Of a DNA stretch of 64,000 nt, positions 56,251 to 64,000 are shown in pieces. The DNA comes from JABDIP01 sp965237625 (GTDB lineage Bacteria; Pseudomonadota; Alphaproteobacteria; DSM-16000; Inquilinaceae), in assembly GCA_965237625.1 (NCBI GenBank), contig CBDEGD010000023.1, forward strand, positions 62,001-126,000, written 5' to 3'. The notes under the pieces are model-generated. The model was not told the origin of the DNA and did not search any database. It saw nothing but the letters and a program-made list of their open reading frames with translations. The translations under genes and the position numbers were made by a program. Every line of letters begins with the position of its first letter. Position 1 is the first letter of the stretch.

Positions 56251-58299
56251 CTATGGCGAGGCCAATGACGACCTGCGTGCCCAGATCTGCCGCGCGACCA
56301 CGGGCGCGGCGAGTAAAGCACCAACTGCCATGGTGGTCCCGCCGGGTGAGATGAAAAACAAAGCCGCCACACCCAGCAGCCATCGCTCCGCCATTGCCAT
56401 CGGGGCCAGCAAATAGCCGGTGAAAGCCGCGCCCAGCAGGCCGATCCCGGCTGTCGCGCCACCGACGGTTACCGCGAAGGCCGACCAGGTGAAACCGTCG
56501 GTGACGATCAGCATCACCGGCGAATACACGAAGACGATCGGCACCAGCGCCTTGGCGATGGCCAAACGGAATGCCGTGTTGCCGGTCTTGAACAAATCGG
56601 CGCCGGCGATCCCGGCCGCTGCATAAGCGGCCAGGGCCACAGGCGGCGTAATGTCCGCCAATACCCCGTAGTAGAAGACGAAGAAATGCGCGACCAGATT
56701 TGGCACACCGAGCAGGGCGAGAGCCGGGGCGGTCAGGGAAACCAGGATTATATAAGTGGTCGTCGTCGGAATTCCGGCGCCTAGAATGATGCAGGCAAAG
56801 GCGGTGAACACGAGGGTGAAGAACAGCGTCATCGCGGCCACGCTGAACCACCCGAAGGGTATGAACGGCTCCAGGAACGTCGCGACCTGGCTGGCAACGT
56901 CGATTACCATGCCGCTCAGCCGAAAGGCGCTGCCGGTCAAAGTGACGACGCCGATCACGATGCCAATCGCCGCCGCCGCCGCGCCGACCGCCAAGGCGTA
57001 TTGCGCGCCAGTCTTCATCGCATCGAACAGATCACTGAAGCCGATACGCTGCATGGGGTTCAGCAGGCCGATCGCAATACAGGCGATTATGCTCCAAAAT
57101 GCCGCGAAGTCCGGGGACCGGCCGTCGAGGATCATATAGATCAGCAGCACGAGCGGAATGAGCGTCATCCAGCTTTTGCGCATGGTCTGCATCAGGCGCG
57201 GCATCTCGTCGGGCCGAAGGCCGCGCAGGCCGAGTTTCTTCGCCTCAAGATGCACCATGACCAGCACGCCGAAATAATGGAGCAACGCGGGTACCGTCGC
57301 CGCCAGTAGGATTTCCCGGTAAGGCACCTCCAGGAATTCGACCATCAGGAACGCGGCCGCTCCCATGATCGGGGGCGTGATCTGGCCGCCGGTCGACGCA
57401 GTCGCCTCCACCGCAGCGGCAAAATGGCGCGGATAGCCGATACGGCGCATCATCGGGATCGTCATCGACCCGGTGGTGACGGTATTGGCGATCGAAGAGC
57501 CGGAGATCATACCGAGCATGGCCGACGACAACACTGCAACCTTGGCCGGACCGCCGGAATACCGACCTGCCACGCTCACGGCGATATCGATGAACAACTG
57601 TCCCAGCCCGATGCGGGATGCCAGAACACCGAACAGCACGAACAGGAAGACGATCTTGGCGATCACCCAGACGGCAATGCCGTAGATCCCCTGACCTGTC
57701 ATGTAGAGGTGATTGATCAGCCCGGTCCAACTGTTGCCGGGGTGCTTCAGTATGCCCGGCGCGTAGCGGCCGAAAAGCCCATAGAGAATGAAGATCAATA
57801 CAATGAAAGGCAGGGTCCAGCCCATGGACCGCCGGGCCGCCTCCAATACCAGGATCAGCAGAAAGGTCCCCGCGACGATGTCGCTGGTGGCCGGGTTGCC
57901 GACCCGCATGGCCACCTGTTCGGTCGGCAAGAGCGGCAGGTACAGGGTCACGACGACGGCGGCCGCTGCCAGCACCCAGTCCCAAAGCGGCAAGCCGCCC
58001 GGAAACAACAACGTCGACTTCGGCTCTCGTGTATAGGCGCCGGGCGTCGCACCGAAGACCAGAAACACCAAGCTCAGCACGAAGGCGAGGTGAATGCCCT
58101 TATGAATCAGCTCGCGCGGCGGCCCGAAGCCGGACGCGTAGATGTGGTACAGGGACATTGCCACCAGTGCGGTGCCGACGAACTGGCCGACCCGATGGCC
58201 CATAGGGCGGAAGTTCAACTCCGGATCGTAGCGCTGTTCCAGGCCCCCGACACCATCACCGCTCACGGGCTCGATGTGCGACTGATCGGTATCCGCCAT
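56251..58299 (-). CDS. TAXI-type TRAP transporter fused permease
   Basis: 682 residues with about 17 membrane helices. The DctQ-like small domain (residues about 35-190) is fused to the DctM-like large domain with GMISGSSIANTVTTGSMTIP, the family signature, and GGQITPPIMGAAAFLMVEFL. TRAP carriers use ion gradients for high-affinity uptake of organic acids. It lies downstream of its binding protein with an intergenic hairpin. The substrate is not known. Confidence 0.92.
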   Translation of the reverse strand: MADTDQSHIEPVSGDGVGGLEQRYDPELNFRPMGHRVGQFVGTALVAMSLYHIYASGFGPPRELIHKGIHLAFVLSLVFLVFGATPGAYTREPKSTLLFPGGLPLWDWVLAAAAVVVTLYLPLLPTEQVAMRVGNPATSDIVAGTFLLILVLEAARRSMGWTLPFIVLIFILYGLFGRYAPGILKHPGNSWTGLINHLYMTGQGIYGIAVWVIAKIVFLFVLFGVLASRIGLGQLFIDIAVSVAGRYSGGPAKVAVLSSAMLGMISGSSIANTVTTGSMTIPMMRRIGYPRHFAAAVEATASTGGQITPPIMGAAAFLMVEFLEVPYREILLAATVPALLHYFGVLVMVHLEAKKLGLRGLRPDEMPRLMQTMRKSWMTLIPLVLLIYMILDGRSPDFAAFWSIIACIAIGLLNPMQRIGFSDLFDAMKTGAQYALAVGAAAAAIGIVIGVVTLTGSAFRLSGMVIDVASQVATFLEPFIPFGWFSVAAMTLFFTLVFTAFACIILGAGIPTTTTYIILVSLTAPALALLGVPNLVAHFFVFYYGVLADITPPVALAAYAAAGIAGADLFKTGNTAFRLAIAKALVPIVFVYSPVMLIVTDGFTWSAFAVTVGGATAGIGLLGAAFTGYLLAPMAMAERWLLGVAALFFISPGGTTMAVGALLAAPVVARQIWARRSSLASP

Positions 58300-58335
58300 G
58301 CCGGCCCTACTCTCAGCGATGCTGCAGAATCAGGT

Positions 58336-58364
58336 CCGCCGGCCGGATGTGGCCCGGCCGGCGG
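58336..58364 (-). promoter_or_regulatory. Intergenic hairpin between binding protein and permease
   Basis: CCGCCGGCC (58336-58344) and GGCCGGCGG (58356-58364) form a perfect 9-bp GC stem with an 11-base loop. There is no T-run, so it is not a full terminator. Such hairpins after transporter binding-protein genes often protect upstream mRNA or reduce readthrough. Confidence 0.55.
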
Positions 58365-58425
58365 TTATGTCACTGCGGCAACGACGCGCTGTTTCTCGGC
58401 GTTACCGATAGGCGAACGCGACCTG

Positions 58426-59430
58426 CTAGAGCATGCCCGCTTCGCGATAGAAGCGCTCGGCACCCGGATGCAGCGGAATGCCGATACCCTCCAGCGCCGT
58501 TTCCGGCGTGACCGACGCGCCCTTGGCGTGGCCGACATCCAGAAGGCGGCGGGTCTTTTCGTTCCACAGCGCCTGGGTGATCTGATAGATCAGCTCTTCA
58601 TCCTGATCGGCGCTGGTGATCCACTGGGCGCCGACGGCCAGGGTGCCGGTCTCGCCGATATCCTCATAGGTGCCGGCAGGGATCGCGTCGGCGGAGAAGA
58701 AGCCGTAATCCTCGATGATATCCGTCGCTTCATCACCGGCAACCGGGACCAATGTGATATCGGCCGAGGAAGCAAGCTCGACCACCGCACCTGTCGGGTA
58801 ACCGGCGACGATGAAGAAGGCGTCGAGCTGGCCGTTGCGGATGGCGTCGCTGGCCGGTCCCGGCTTCAGATAGTCGACGTCGACATCGTCGGTGGTCAGA
58901 CCATAGGCGGTCAGAATAATCAGCGCGTCGACATAGGTCCCGGACCCGGGCTCGTCCAGCGACACCCGCTTGCCACGCAGATCGGCAACAGTCTCGATGC
59001 CGGCATCCGCGCTGGCGACCAGATGAATATGCTCCGGATAGAGCGCGGCGACCGCGCGCAAGCCGGTCATCGGATCCTGGCCTTCGAACACTTCCGTCCC
59101 GGTATAGGCCCAATAGGCCACGTCCGACTGCGAGAAGCCGGAGGAGAACAGCCCGGAATTGATGCCGTTCACATTGTTCACCGAACCGCGTGAGGACTGC
59201 GCCACAGCGATCAGGTTGGGCACGCCGCAGCTTCCACCCTCATCGCAGGGCCGCGATCCAGGCGGGTTGGAGACCGCGTTGGCGATCACGCCGCCCAGCG
59301 GATAGTAGGTGGCGCCGGTCCCGCCGGTCCCGATGGTGAAAAAGTTCAGTTCCTGCGCCGCGACGCTGCCGGCCATCGCCAAGCCGGTCAAAGTGGCCGC
59401 AATACCCAGCTTAAATCCCGTAACCTTCAT
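58426..59430 (-). CDS. TAXI-family TRAP solute-binding protein
   Basis: 334 residues. Signal peptide ends near SVAAQE. The mature start LNFFTIGTGGTGATYYPLGG is the TAXI signature. Later: LVASADAGIETVADLRGKRV, LDEPGSGTYVDALIIL and FFIVAGYPTGAV. It has an internal disulfide candidate, CDEGGSCG. It is the first gene of a TRAP operon. Confidence 0.93.
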   Translation of the reverse strand: MKVTGFKLGIAATLTGLAMAGSVAAQELNFFTIGTGGTGATYYPLGGVIANAVSNPPGSRPCDEGGSCGVPNLIAVAQSSRGSVNNVNGINSGLFSSGFSQSDVAYWAYTGTEVFEGQDPMTGLRAVAALYPEHIHLVASADAGIETVADLRGKRVSLDEPGSGTYVDALIILTAYGLTTDDVDVDYLKPGPASDAIRNGQLDAFFIVAGYPTGAVVELASSADITLVPVAGDEATDIIEDYGFFSADAIPAGTYEDIGETGTLAVGAQWITSADQDEELIYQITQALWNEKTRRLLDVGHAKGASVTPETALEGIGIPLHPGAERFYREAGML

Positions 59431-59549
59431 GATTCCTCCTGCACAGCATCTACGCCCGCCCCATCGCGACGGCGTTCAGGCTGTTGTCTGTTTGAAGCGA
59501 GAGTAGCGGCGTGCGCGGTTTGGGACAACGGAGTCCGTTGCCCAGCGAC

Positions 59550-59819
59550 TCAACTCGCCTCGGCAAGCTCCTGTTCGGACATGCCGAGCGCGCGCTTGTA
59601 CAGGTCGAGGAGCAGTTCCTGCTCCTCGCGGTCGGCGCTCTCCATCTTCCGGAGCCGGACCACTTGGCGCATGATTTTGGTGTCGAAGCCGTTCGACTTG
59701 GCCTCGGCGAAGACTTCGCGAATATCGGCCGCCAGCGCGGCCTTCTCATCTTCCAGCCGCTCGATTCGCTCGATGAACGAACGCAAACGATCCGCGGCGA
59801 TTCCGCCGACATCAGTCAT
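59550..59819 (-). CDS. DUF2312 (GapR-like) DNA-binding protein
   Basis: 89 residues, fully helical. Start GGIAADRLRSFIERIERLED, then AALAADIREVFAEAKSNGFDTKIMRQVVRLRKM, which is the hallmark of the family. GapR in Caulobacter is a nucleoid protein that binds overtwisted DNA and AT-rich sites. It is normally small and present in all Alphaproteobacteria. Confidence 0.93.
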   Translation of the reverse strand: MTDVGGIAADRLRSFIERIERLEDEKAALAADIREVFAEAKSNGFDTKIMRQVVRLRKMESADREEQELLLDLYKRALGMSEQELAEAS

Positions 59820-59935
59820 GGCGATCCTCTTGAAATCCGTTGGAATATGGCTTGGCCCTGGACGGGATCCGGGCGGCGAGCGCGACGATAGGGCCAGAGG
59901 CTTGAGGGTGCAAGCGCACTATCGGCGATGAACGC

Positions 59936-60238
59936 CTAATGCCCCTCCGCCGGCTTGTTCAGCTCATACGCCGCCTTCTGCTCCGGGCTCGCCTCGGTCT
60001 GGTACTGCGCTTTCCATTCGGCATAGGGCATGCCGTAGACGGCCCTTCGGGCCTCGTCATAGGTCATCTCCAGCCCCTTATCCTCGGCGGCGGCGCGGTA
60101 CCATTTCGACAGGCAGTTGCGGCAGAATCCGGCCAGGTTCATCAGATCGATGTTCTGCACATCGGTACGCTCGCCGAAATGCGCCACGAGGCGGCGGAAG
60201 GCGGCGGCTTCAAGCTCGGTACGTGTGGTGTCGTCCAT
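59936..60238 (-). CDS. DUF1244 protein
   Basis: 100 residues. RRLVAHFGERTDVQNIDLMN, then LAGFCRNCLSKWYRAAAEDKG with a CxxC pair, then MPYAEWKAQYQ, are the full DUF1244 signature. The family is alphaproteobacterial and structurally helical; its role is not known. It could bind a metal via the two Cys. Confidence 0.92.
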   Translation of the reverse strand: MDDTTRTELEAAAFRRLVAHFGERTDVQNIDLMNLAGFCRNCLSKWYRAAAEDKGLEMTYDEARRAVYGMPYAEWKAQYQTEASPEQKAAYELNKPAEGH

Positions 60239-60343
60239 CGATCGGAGTCCCTTGGATTGGTATTTGCTTAGATGTGGGGGCAGGTGCGGCCGAGAAAAGC
60301 ACCTGTGCATTTTTGCCGGAAGGGGGCGCTTCCGGCACCGGTT

Positions 60344-61483
60344 TCAATCCACCCCGACCAGGGTTTCCTCGATCAGCCAATCGACGACCTTGACCAGCGC
60401 CTCGCTTTCATCGGCGCCATCAGCCAAGGCTTTCTGATAGATCGCGAGTTGCCGATGCGCGCTGGTGCCGCGCTTGCGGATCTCCCTGGTATGGGCGATC
60501 TCAGCCTCGCAGCCCAAGGCCTCGGCATCCTCTTTCACCAGATCGAGGATCTCTTCCAGCAAATCCCCGTAGGGCACCATCTCGCCACGGCCGAAATCGA
60601 TCAGACCCGCGTCGAATCCGTGACGCATGGCGCGCCAGCGGTTCTCGTTGATCAGCAGCGTGTTGTACCGGCGCCAAGTCACATTCATGCGCTTCAGCCG
60701 CCACAGCATGCGCAGCAGGCATTGATACAGCGCCGCGATGGCGATGCCGTCCTCGAGGGTCGTGGAGATGTCGCAGATGCGCATCTCCAATGTCGGGAAC
60801 CGGGCGCTGGGCCGAACATCCCACCAGATCTTGGTGCCATCCTCGATCACCTTGGTCAGGACCAGGGCGTCGATGTGCTTCTTGTATTCGCCGTAGCTTT
60901 GATATTCCTCGGGCATGCCGGTGCGCGGCATCTCGTTGAACACCGCCAGCCGGTAGGATTTCAGTTTGGTGTCCTGGGCCTGCCAGAACGGCGATGAGGT
61001 GCTGAGCGCCAGCAGATGCGGGAGGAAGTACCGCACCTGGTTCATCAGATCGATGCGCAGATTGTCGTCGTCGATCCCAACATGGACGTGGTTGGCGCAG
61101 ATCAGCAACCGGCGCAACGGCACGCCCATATCCCTTGCCAACTCGTCATAGCGCTTGGCATGGGTGTGCTTCTGCGGCTGCCAATGGGCGAAGGGATGGG
61201 TCGAGGCGGCGATGATGGCCAGCCCGTGCGTCTCTGCCAACCCGGCCACATTACGGCGCAGGAAGGCGAGTTCCTTGCGCGCCGCGCCGATATCCTCACA
61301 GACCGGCGTACCGACCTCGATCTGGCATCGCATGAATTCCGGGCTGACACGGCCCTTCATGCGATGCTGGCAATCCTTCAACAGGGCCTTGGGCGGATCC
61401 CGTTCCAAATCGCGGGTCTGCCGGTTGACCAGCAGGTACTCCTCCTCGATGCCCAGCGAAAATGTCGGCTTCTCCCCGGCCAT
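60344..61483 (-). CDS. Carboxylate-amine ligase, GCS2 (YbdK) family
   Basis: 379 residues. Start FSLGIEEEYLLVN with GIEEE is the GCS2 signature. IIAASTHPFAHW, CANHVHVGIDDD and LEMRICDISTT supply metal and substrate residues. YbdK-type enzymes show weak glutamate-cysteine ligase activity. It follows the N-formylglutamate amidohydrolase gene (TGATG overlap), so a shared substrate containing glutamate is plausible. Confidence 0.9.
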   Translation of the reverse strand: MAGEKPTFSLGIEEEYLLVNRQTRDLERDPPKALLKDCQHRMKGRVSPEFMRCQIEVGTPVCEDIGAARKELAFLRRNVAGLAETHGLAIIAASTHPFAHWQPQKHTHAKRYDELARDMGVPLRRLLICANHVHVGIDDDNLRIDLMNQVRYFLPHLLALSTSSPFWQAQDTKLKSYRLAVFNEMPRTGMPEEYQSYGEYKKHIDALVLTKVIEDGTKIWWDVRPSARFPTLEMRICDISTTLEDGIAIAALYQCLLRMLWRLKRMNVTWRRYNTLLINENRWRAMRHGFDAGLIDFGRGEMVPYGDLLEEILDLVKEDAEALGCEAEIAHTREIRKRGTSAHRQLAIYQKALADGADESEALVKVVDWLIEETLVGVD

Positions 61484-62304
61484 CAGGCGGCATCCTTCTT
61501 GAAAATCGCTGTATCTGCGAGGATTCCGGCCAACGGCTCCGCCAACCGTTCGGCCCATGCTCTGGCGTCGTCGTCGGTCGCCACCAGATCCTGGCGGATT
61601 TCGATCAGCGCGTTGGGAAGTCCCCGCGGATAGGCGTGGCTTTCGACCGTATTCCCATGCTTGTTGCGGCCGCTATAGGGTTCGTTGTCTCCGACAATCA
61701 GCGCCGGATCACGCCTCAGCGCCTCTATCAACGGCGTCGGCATGCGGTCATCCTCGCCCCATAATATCCCGACATGCCATGGCCGTTCGGCACCGCGCAG
61801 CAACGGTGTGAAGGTATGGACAGAGATGATCGCCGGCGGACCGTCTCGTGCGGTCAGCCGGTCAATCTCGGTTCCGATCGCATCGTGATAGGGATGGAAA
61901 AAGGCCATCGCGCGCGCCGCGGCATCGGCGTCGCCAAGGTCCCGGTTGCCCGGCACGACGACTCCGTCGCTGATCACGCAGATCGAGGTCGGATCGGCCA
62001 GTTCCCGGTTCGGATCGATCAGCAGCCGCGAATAGCCGTGGATCAGCGCCGGCGCATCCAGCAATTCCGACAACCGCTCCGTCACCATCCGACTGCCGAT
62101 GTCGTAGGCAATATGCCGTTCCAGCGGCACATCCCCCAAGCCAAGCCGGTTCAACGATTTCGGTATGGCGGCATTGGCATGATCGGCGAGCAGCAGCGCG
62201 CGCCCCCGGCCGCCCGGATTCAAATGGGTAAATACGGGCGGATCTTCGGTGCCGATCAGCGGCTCGACCATGGGGTGCAACTCGGCAGCAATGCTCTTCG
62301 TCAT
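61483..62304 (-). CDS. N-formylglutamate amidohydrolase family protein
   Basis: 273 residues. The family frees glutamate from N-formylglutamate in histidine breakdown or related deformylations. LLLADHANAAIPKSL, DIGSRMVTERLSELLDAPAL, YSRLLIDPNREL, and SVHTFTP carry the conserved Asp/His/Arg set. No hut genes are seen, so another N-formyl or amide substrate is likely. Its last base is shared with the next ATG. Confidence 0.85.
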   Translation of the reverse strand: MTKSIAAELHPMVEPLIGTEDPPVFTHLNPGGRGRALLLADHANAAIPKSLNRLGLGDVPLERHIAYDIGSRMVTERLSELLDAPALIHGYSRLLIDPNRELADPTSICVISDGVVVPGNRDLGDADAAARAMAFFHPYHDAIGTEIDRLTARDGPPAIISVHTFTPLLRGAERPWHVGILWGEDDRMPTPLIEALRRDPALIVGDNEPYSGRNKHGNTVESHAYPRGLPNALIEIRQDLVATDDDARAWAERLAEPLAGILADTAIFKKDAA

Positions 62305-62446
62305 CAGCGGACTATAGATCAAAATCTCAAGAGTGGAGCCGATTTGTGAGTCCGAATCCGCCTCGTCGGCCGCGCTGCGAGTTTCCGTGTTGGATCGAGA
62401 CAATCGCCTGCTATCGGCCATCCGCCGCGCCCGCTATAACCCGGCG

Positions 62447-63394
62447 ATGACCCATGCTGAAAAATCCTGGCGCACAACCGGCGGCCGGTTTGCGTTCGCC
62501 GCTCTGATCGCCGGCGCCTTGGGTATCGCCTTCTCGCCGATCTTCGTGCGTCTATCCGATCTCGGAGCGCCGGTGACGGCTTTCTGGCGCCCGGCGCTGG
62601 CGATCCCGGTCCTGCTGATCTGGGTCGCTTTCGACCAGGGCGGCCGGAGCCAGCAGAAGCGGGCGCCTACCCCTAGGGATTACGCGCTGCTGGTGCTGTC
62701 AGGGTTCATGTTTGCCGGCGATCTGTTCTGCTGGCACTGGTCGATCCAATTCACATCGATCGCCAATTCCACCCTGTTGGCGAATTTCGCGCCGATCTTC
62801 GTCACCCTGGCATCGTGGCTGCTGTTCGGTGAACGCTTTACTCTGCAATTCCTGATCGCCTTGGGACTCGGCATCGCCGGCGCCATCGTGCTGATGGGCG
62901 ACAGCCTGACGATCAGCCCCGACAATCTGATCGGCGACGCGATCAGCTTGGTCACCGCCATGTTCTATGGCGGCTACATCATCGTTGTCGGCCGGCTGCG
63001 AGCCCGCTTCTCGACCGCGACTATCATGAGCTGGAGTTCTGTCGTCACCGCAGTGTTCCTGCTGCCCATTGCGCTGCACTATGACGGCCCGCTGTTGGCG
63101 ACGACGCTTTTCGGATGGGGCGTGTTGCTTGGCCTCGGCCTGGTCAGCCATGCCGGCGGCCAGAGCCTGATCGCCTACGCGTTGGCGCATCTCCCGGCCG
63201 CGTTTTCGTCCCTCAGCCTGCTGGTGCAGCCGGTGGCCTCCACAATTCTGGCCTGGATCGTCCTGGGTGAGGCGATCGGCATATGGCAGGGACTGGGCGG
63301 TGCCATTGTGCTCTCGGGCATCCTGCTTGCGCGGCGCGGTTCAGCGGCGGCAACGAAGCCGCCGCCGCCGGAACCCACCGCGCCGATCGGTTGA
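62447..63394 (+). CDS. EamA/DMT-family transporter
   Basis: 315 residues. Ten membrane helices in two EamA repeats: FSPIFVRLSDLGAPVTAFWR starts the first, and LGWVLLGL-like GWGVLLGLGLVSHAGGQSLI is in the second. SSLSLLVQPVASTILAWIVLGEAIG closes the pore half. Substrate unknown. It is divergent from the N-formylglutamate amidohydrolase gene; the ATG at 62447 is preferred to earlier in-frame starts. Confidence 0.88.
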   Translation: MTHAEKSWRTTGGRFAFAALIAGALGIAFSPIFVRLSDLGAPVTAFWRPALAIPVLLIWVAFDQGGRSQQKRAPTPRDYALLVLSGFMFAGDLFCWHWSIQFTSIANSTLLANFAPIFVTLASWLLFGERFTLQFLIALGLGIAGAIVLMGDSLTISPDNLIGDAISLVTAMFYGGYIIVVGRLRARFSTATIMSWSSVVTAVFLLPIALHYDGPLLATTLFGWGVLLGLGLVSHAGGQSLIAYALAHLPAAFSSLSLLVQPVASTILAWIVLGEAIGIWQGLGGAIVLSGILLARRGSAAATKPPPPEPTAPIG

Positions 63395-63424
63395 CGGCTT
63401 GCCGGGGTTGCGGCACGATCCAAG

Positions 63425-63435
63425 TGGTAATACCA
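63425..63435. promoter_or_regulatory. FadR-family operator TGGTAATACCA
   Basis: TGGTAATACCA is a perfect palindrome fitting the TGGTNNNACCA consensus of FadR-subfamily GntR regulators such as FadR and LldR. It lies 29 bases before the start of the regulator at 63465, so autoregulation is likely. Confidence 0.65.
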
Positions 63436-63464
63436 GTAATTCTCCGCCGAACGGGCAACCCGGC

Positions 63465-64000
63465 TTGAACGACATCCCGACACCCCTGGGCAAGAGCGTC
63501 GCCGACCGCGTCGCGGCCGAGTTGATCGACATGATCGCCGGCGGCGATTGGGCACCGGGGCAGCGTCTGCCCGGCGAGCGCGCACTGGCCGAGCAGATGA
63601 ATGTCAGCCGCGTGTCGGTGCGCGCGGCGCTTCAGCGGCTGAAGACCCAAGGATTCGTGGTCGCGGTACAGGGCGGCGGGACCAGCGTGGTGTCGTCAGC
63701 GGCGGCGATGGATGATGCCCTCACGGAACTGGTGCGTTCCAAGCTCGATAACCTGCACGATCTGGCGGAAATCCGCATGGCGCTGGAGACTTGGGCCGCA
63801 CGCCGGGCGGCGGAACGGGCGACGCCCGAACAGATCGCGGAAATCGCCGAACGGCTGGCCGCCATGGAGAGCGCCGGCCCGCGGGATCGCGCCGGGGCCG
63901 ACAAGGCGACCGAGGATGTCCGCTTCCACTTCGCCGTCGGCAAGGCGGCGGGCAGCCCGGTCTACACCCATATCCTCACTGTCATCCGCGACATCCTGAT
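63465..64000 (+). CDS. FadR-subfamily GntR transcriptional regulator (cut by window end)
   Basis: At least 178 residues, incomplete at 64000. The winged helix has LIDMIAGGDWAPGQRLPGER, ALAEQMNVSRVSVRAALQRL and GFVVAVQGGGTSV. The start of the FCD ligand domain follows (LHDLAEIRMALETWAARRAA, DVRFHFAVGKAAGSPVY), where the ligand and metal residues lie. The start codon is TTG at 63465. The regulated genes are likely downstream, beyond the window. Confidence 0.9.
   Translation, partial: MNDIPTPLGKSVADRVAAELIDMIAGGDWAPGQRLPGERALAEQMNVSRVSVRAALQRLKTQGFVVAVQGGGTSVVSSAAAMDDALTELVRSKLDNLHDLAEIRMALETWAARRAAERATPEQIAEIAERLAAMESAGPRDRAGADKATEDVRFHFAVGKAAGSPVYTHILTVIRDIL

Noticed and set aside
57424..59193. 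About 590-codon frame opposite the TRAP genes
   Set aside because: Antisense to a TAXI protein and a permease with clear signatures.

Overview
The window is a GC-rich chromosomal segment that reads as an alphaproteobacterium, most likely a Rhodospirillales-like lineage. The evidence is a circularly permuted two-piece tmRNA gene with tag ANDNYSEVRLAA, an alpha-type SspB adaptor, COQ9, a three-gene pntAA/pntAB/pntB transhydrogenase, and the small alphaproteobacterial families DUF2312 (GapR-like), DUF1244 and DUF1289. I see no phage, insertion sequence, CRISPR array, rRNA or tRNA.

Layout. 0-13.5 kb is housekeeping: apbC/mrp, thyX, ssrA next to sspB, def-COQ9, rpsU, a HIT protein, the transhydrogenase operon, a lipoprotein, an ABC1/UbiB-type kinase and a transporter. 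A 263-bp element at 5203-5465 folds on paper into a cloverleaf of three perfect stems. 13.5-20.6 kb holds an oligopeptidase, a divergent LD-carboxypeptidase/Mpl-type ligase pair (murein recycling), a second paralogous transporter and small genes. 20.7-26.7 kb has a tightly overlapping 2OG-oxygenase/AhpD-like/HD-domain operon, a creatininase-family protein, a MetE-type protein, and an ABC permease plus binding protein without an ATPase. 26.8-34.2 kb carries an acyl-CoA synthetase, a FosA-like protein and a large fused indolepyruvate ferredoxin oxidoreductase.

34.6-56.1 kb is the metabolic centre. It contains a corrinoid-dependent methyl-transfer module: a non-pyrrolysine MttB-family methyltransferase, a corrinoid protein, DUF1638, a virulence-factor-domain protein, a pterin methyltransferase and a RACo-like activator. 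With it lie a dimethylglycine-dehydrogenase-like gene, soxBDAG, formate-THF ligase, a MetF-like protein and a GbdR-like regulator. Together they suggest stripping of methyl groups from quaternary or methylated amines into the tetrahydrofolate one-carbon pool. The substrate is not readable from sequence. 56.2-64 kb has a TAXI-TRAP transporter, GapR-like and DUF1244 proteins, a GCS2-like ligase with an N-formylglutamate amidohydrolase, an EamA exporter and a truncated FadR-type regulator with a perfect TGGTNNNACCA operator.

Two cross-cutting signals deserve attention. One palindromic intergenic repeat family occurs four times (15.5, 28.7, 38.7, 50.7 kb), and one copy is translated in frame into the start of a gene. 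Three genes between 42.6 and 46.6 kb each carry an apparent single-base insertion.
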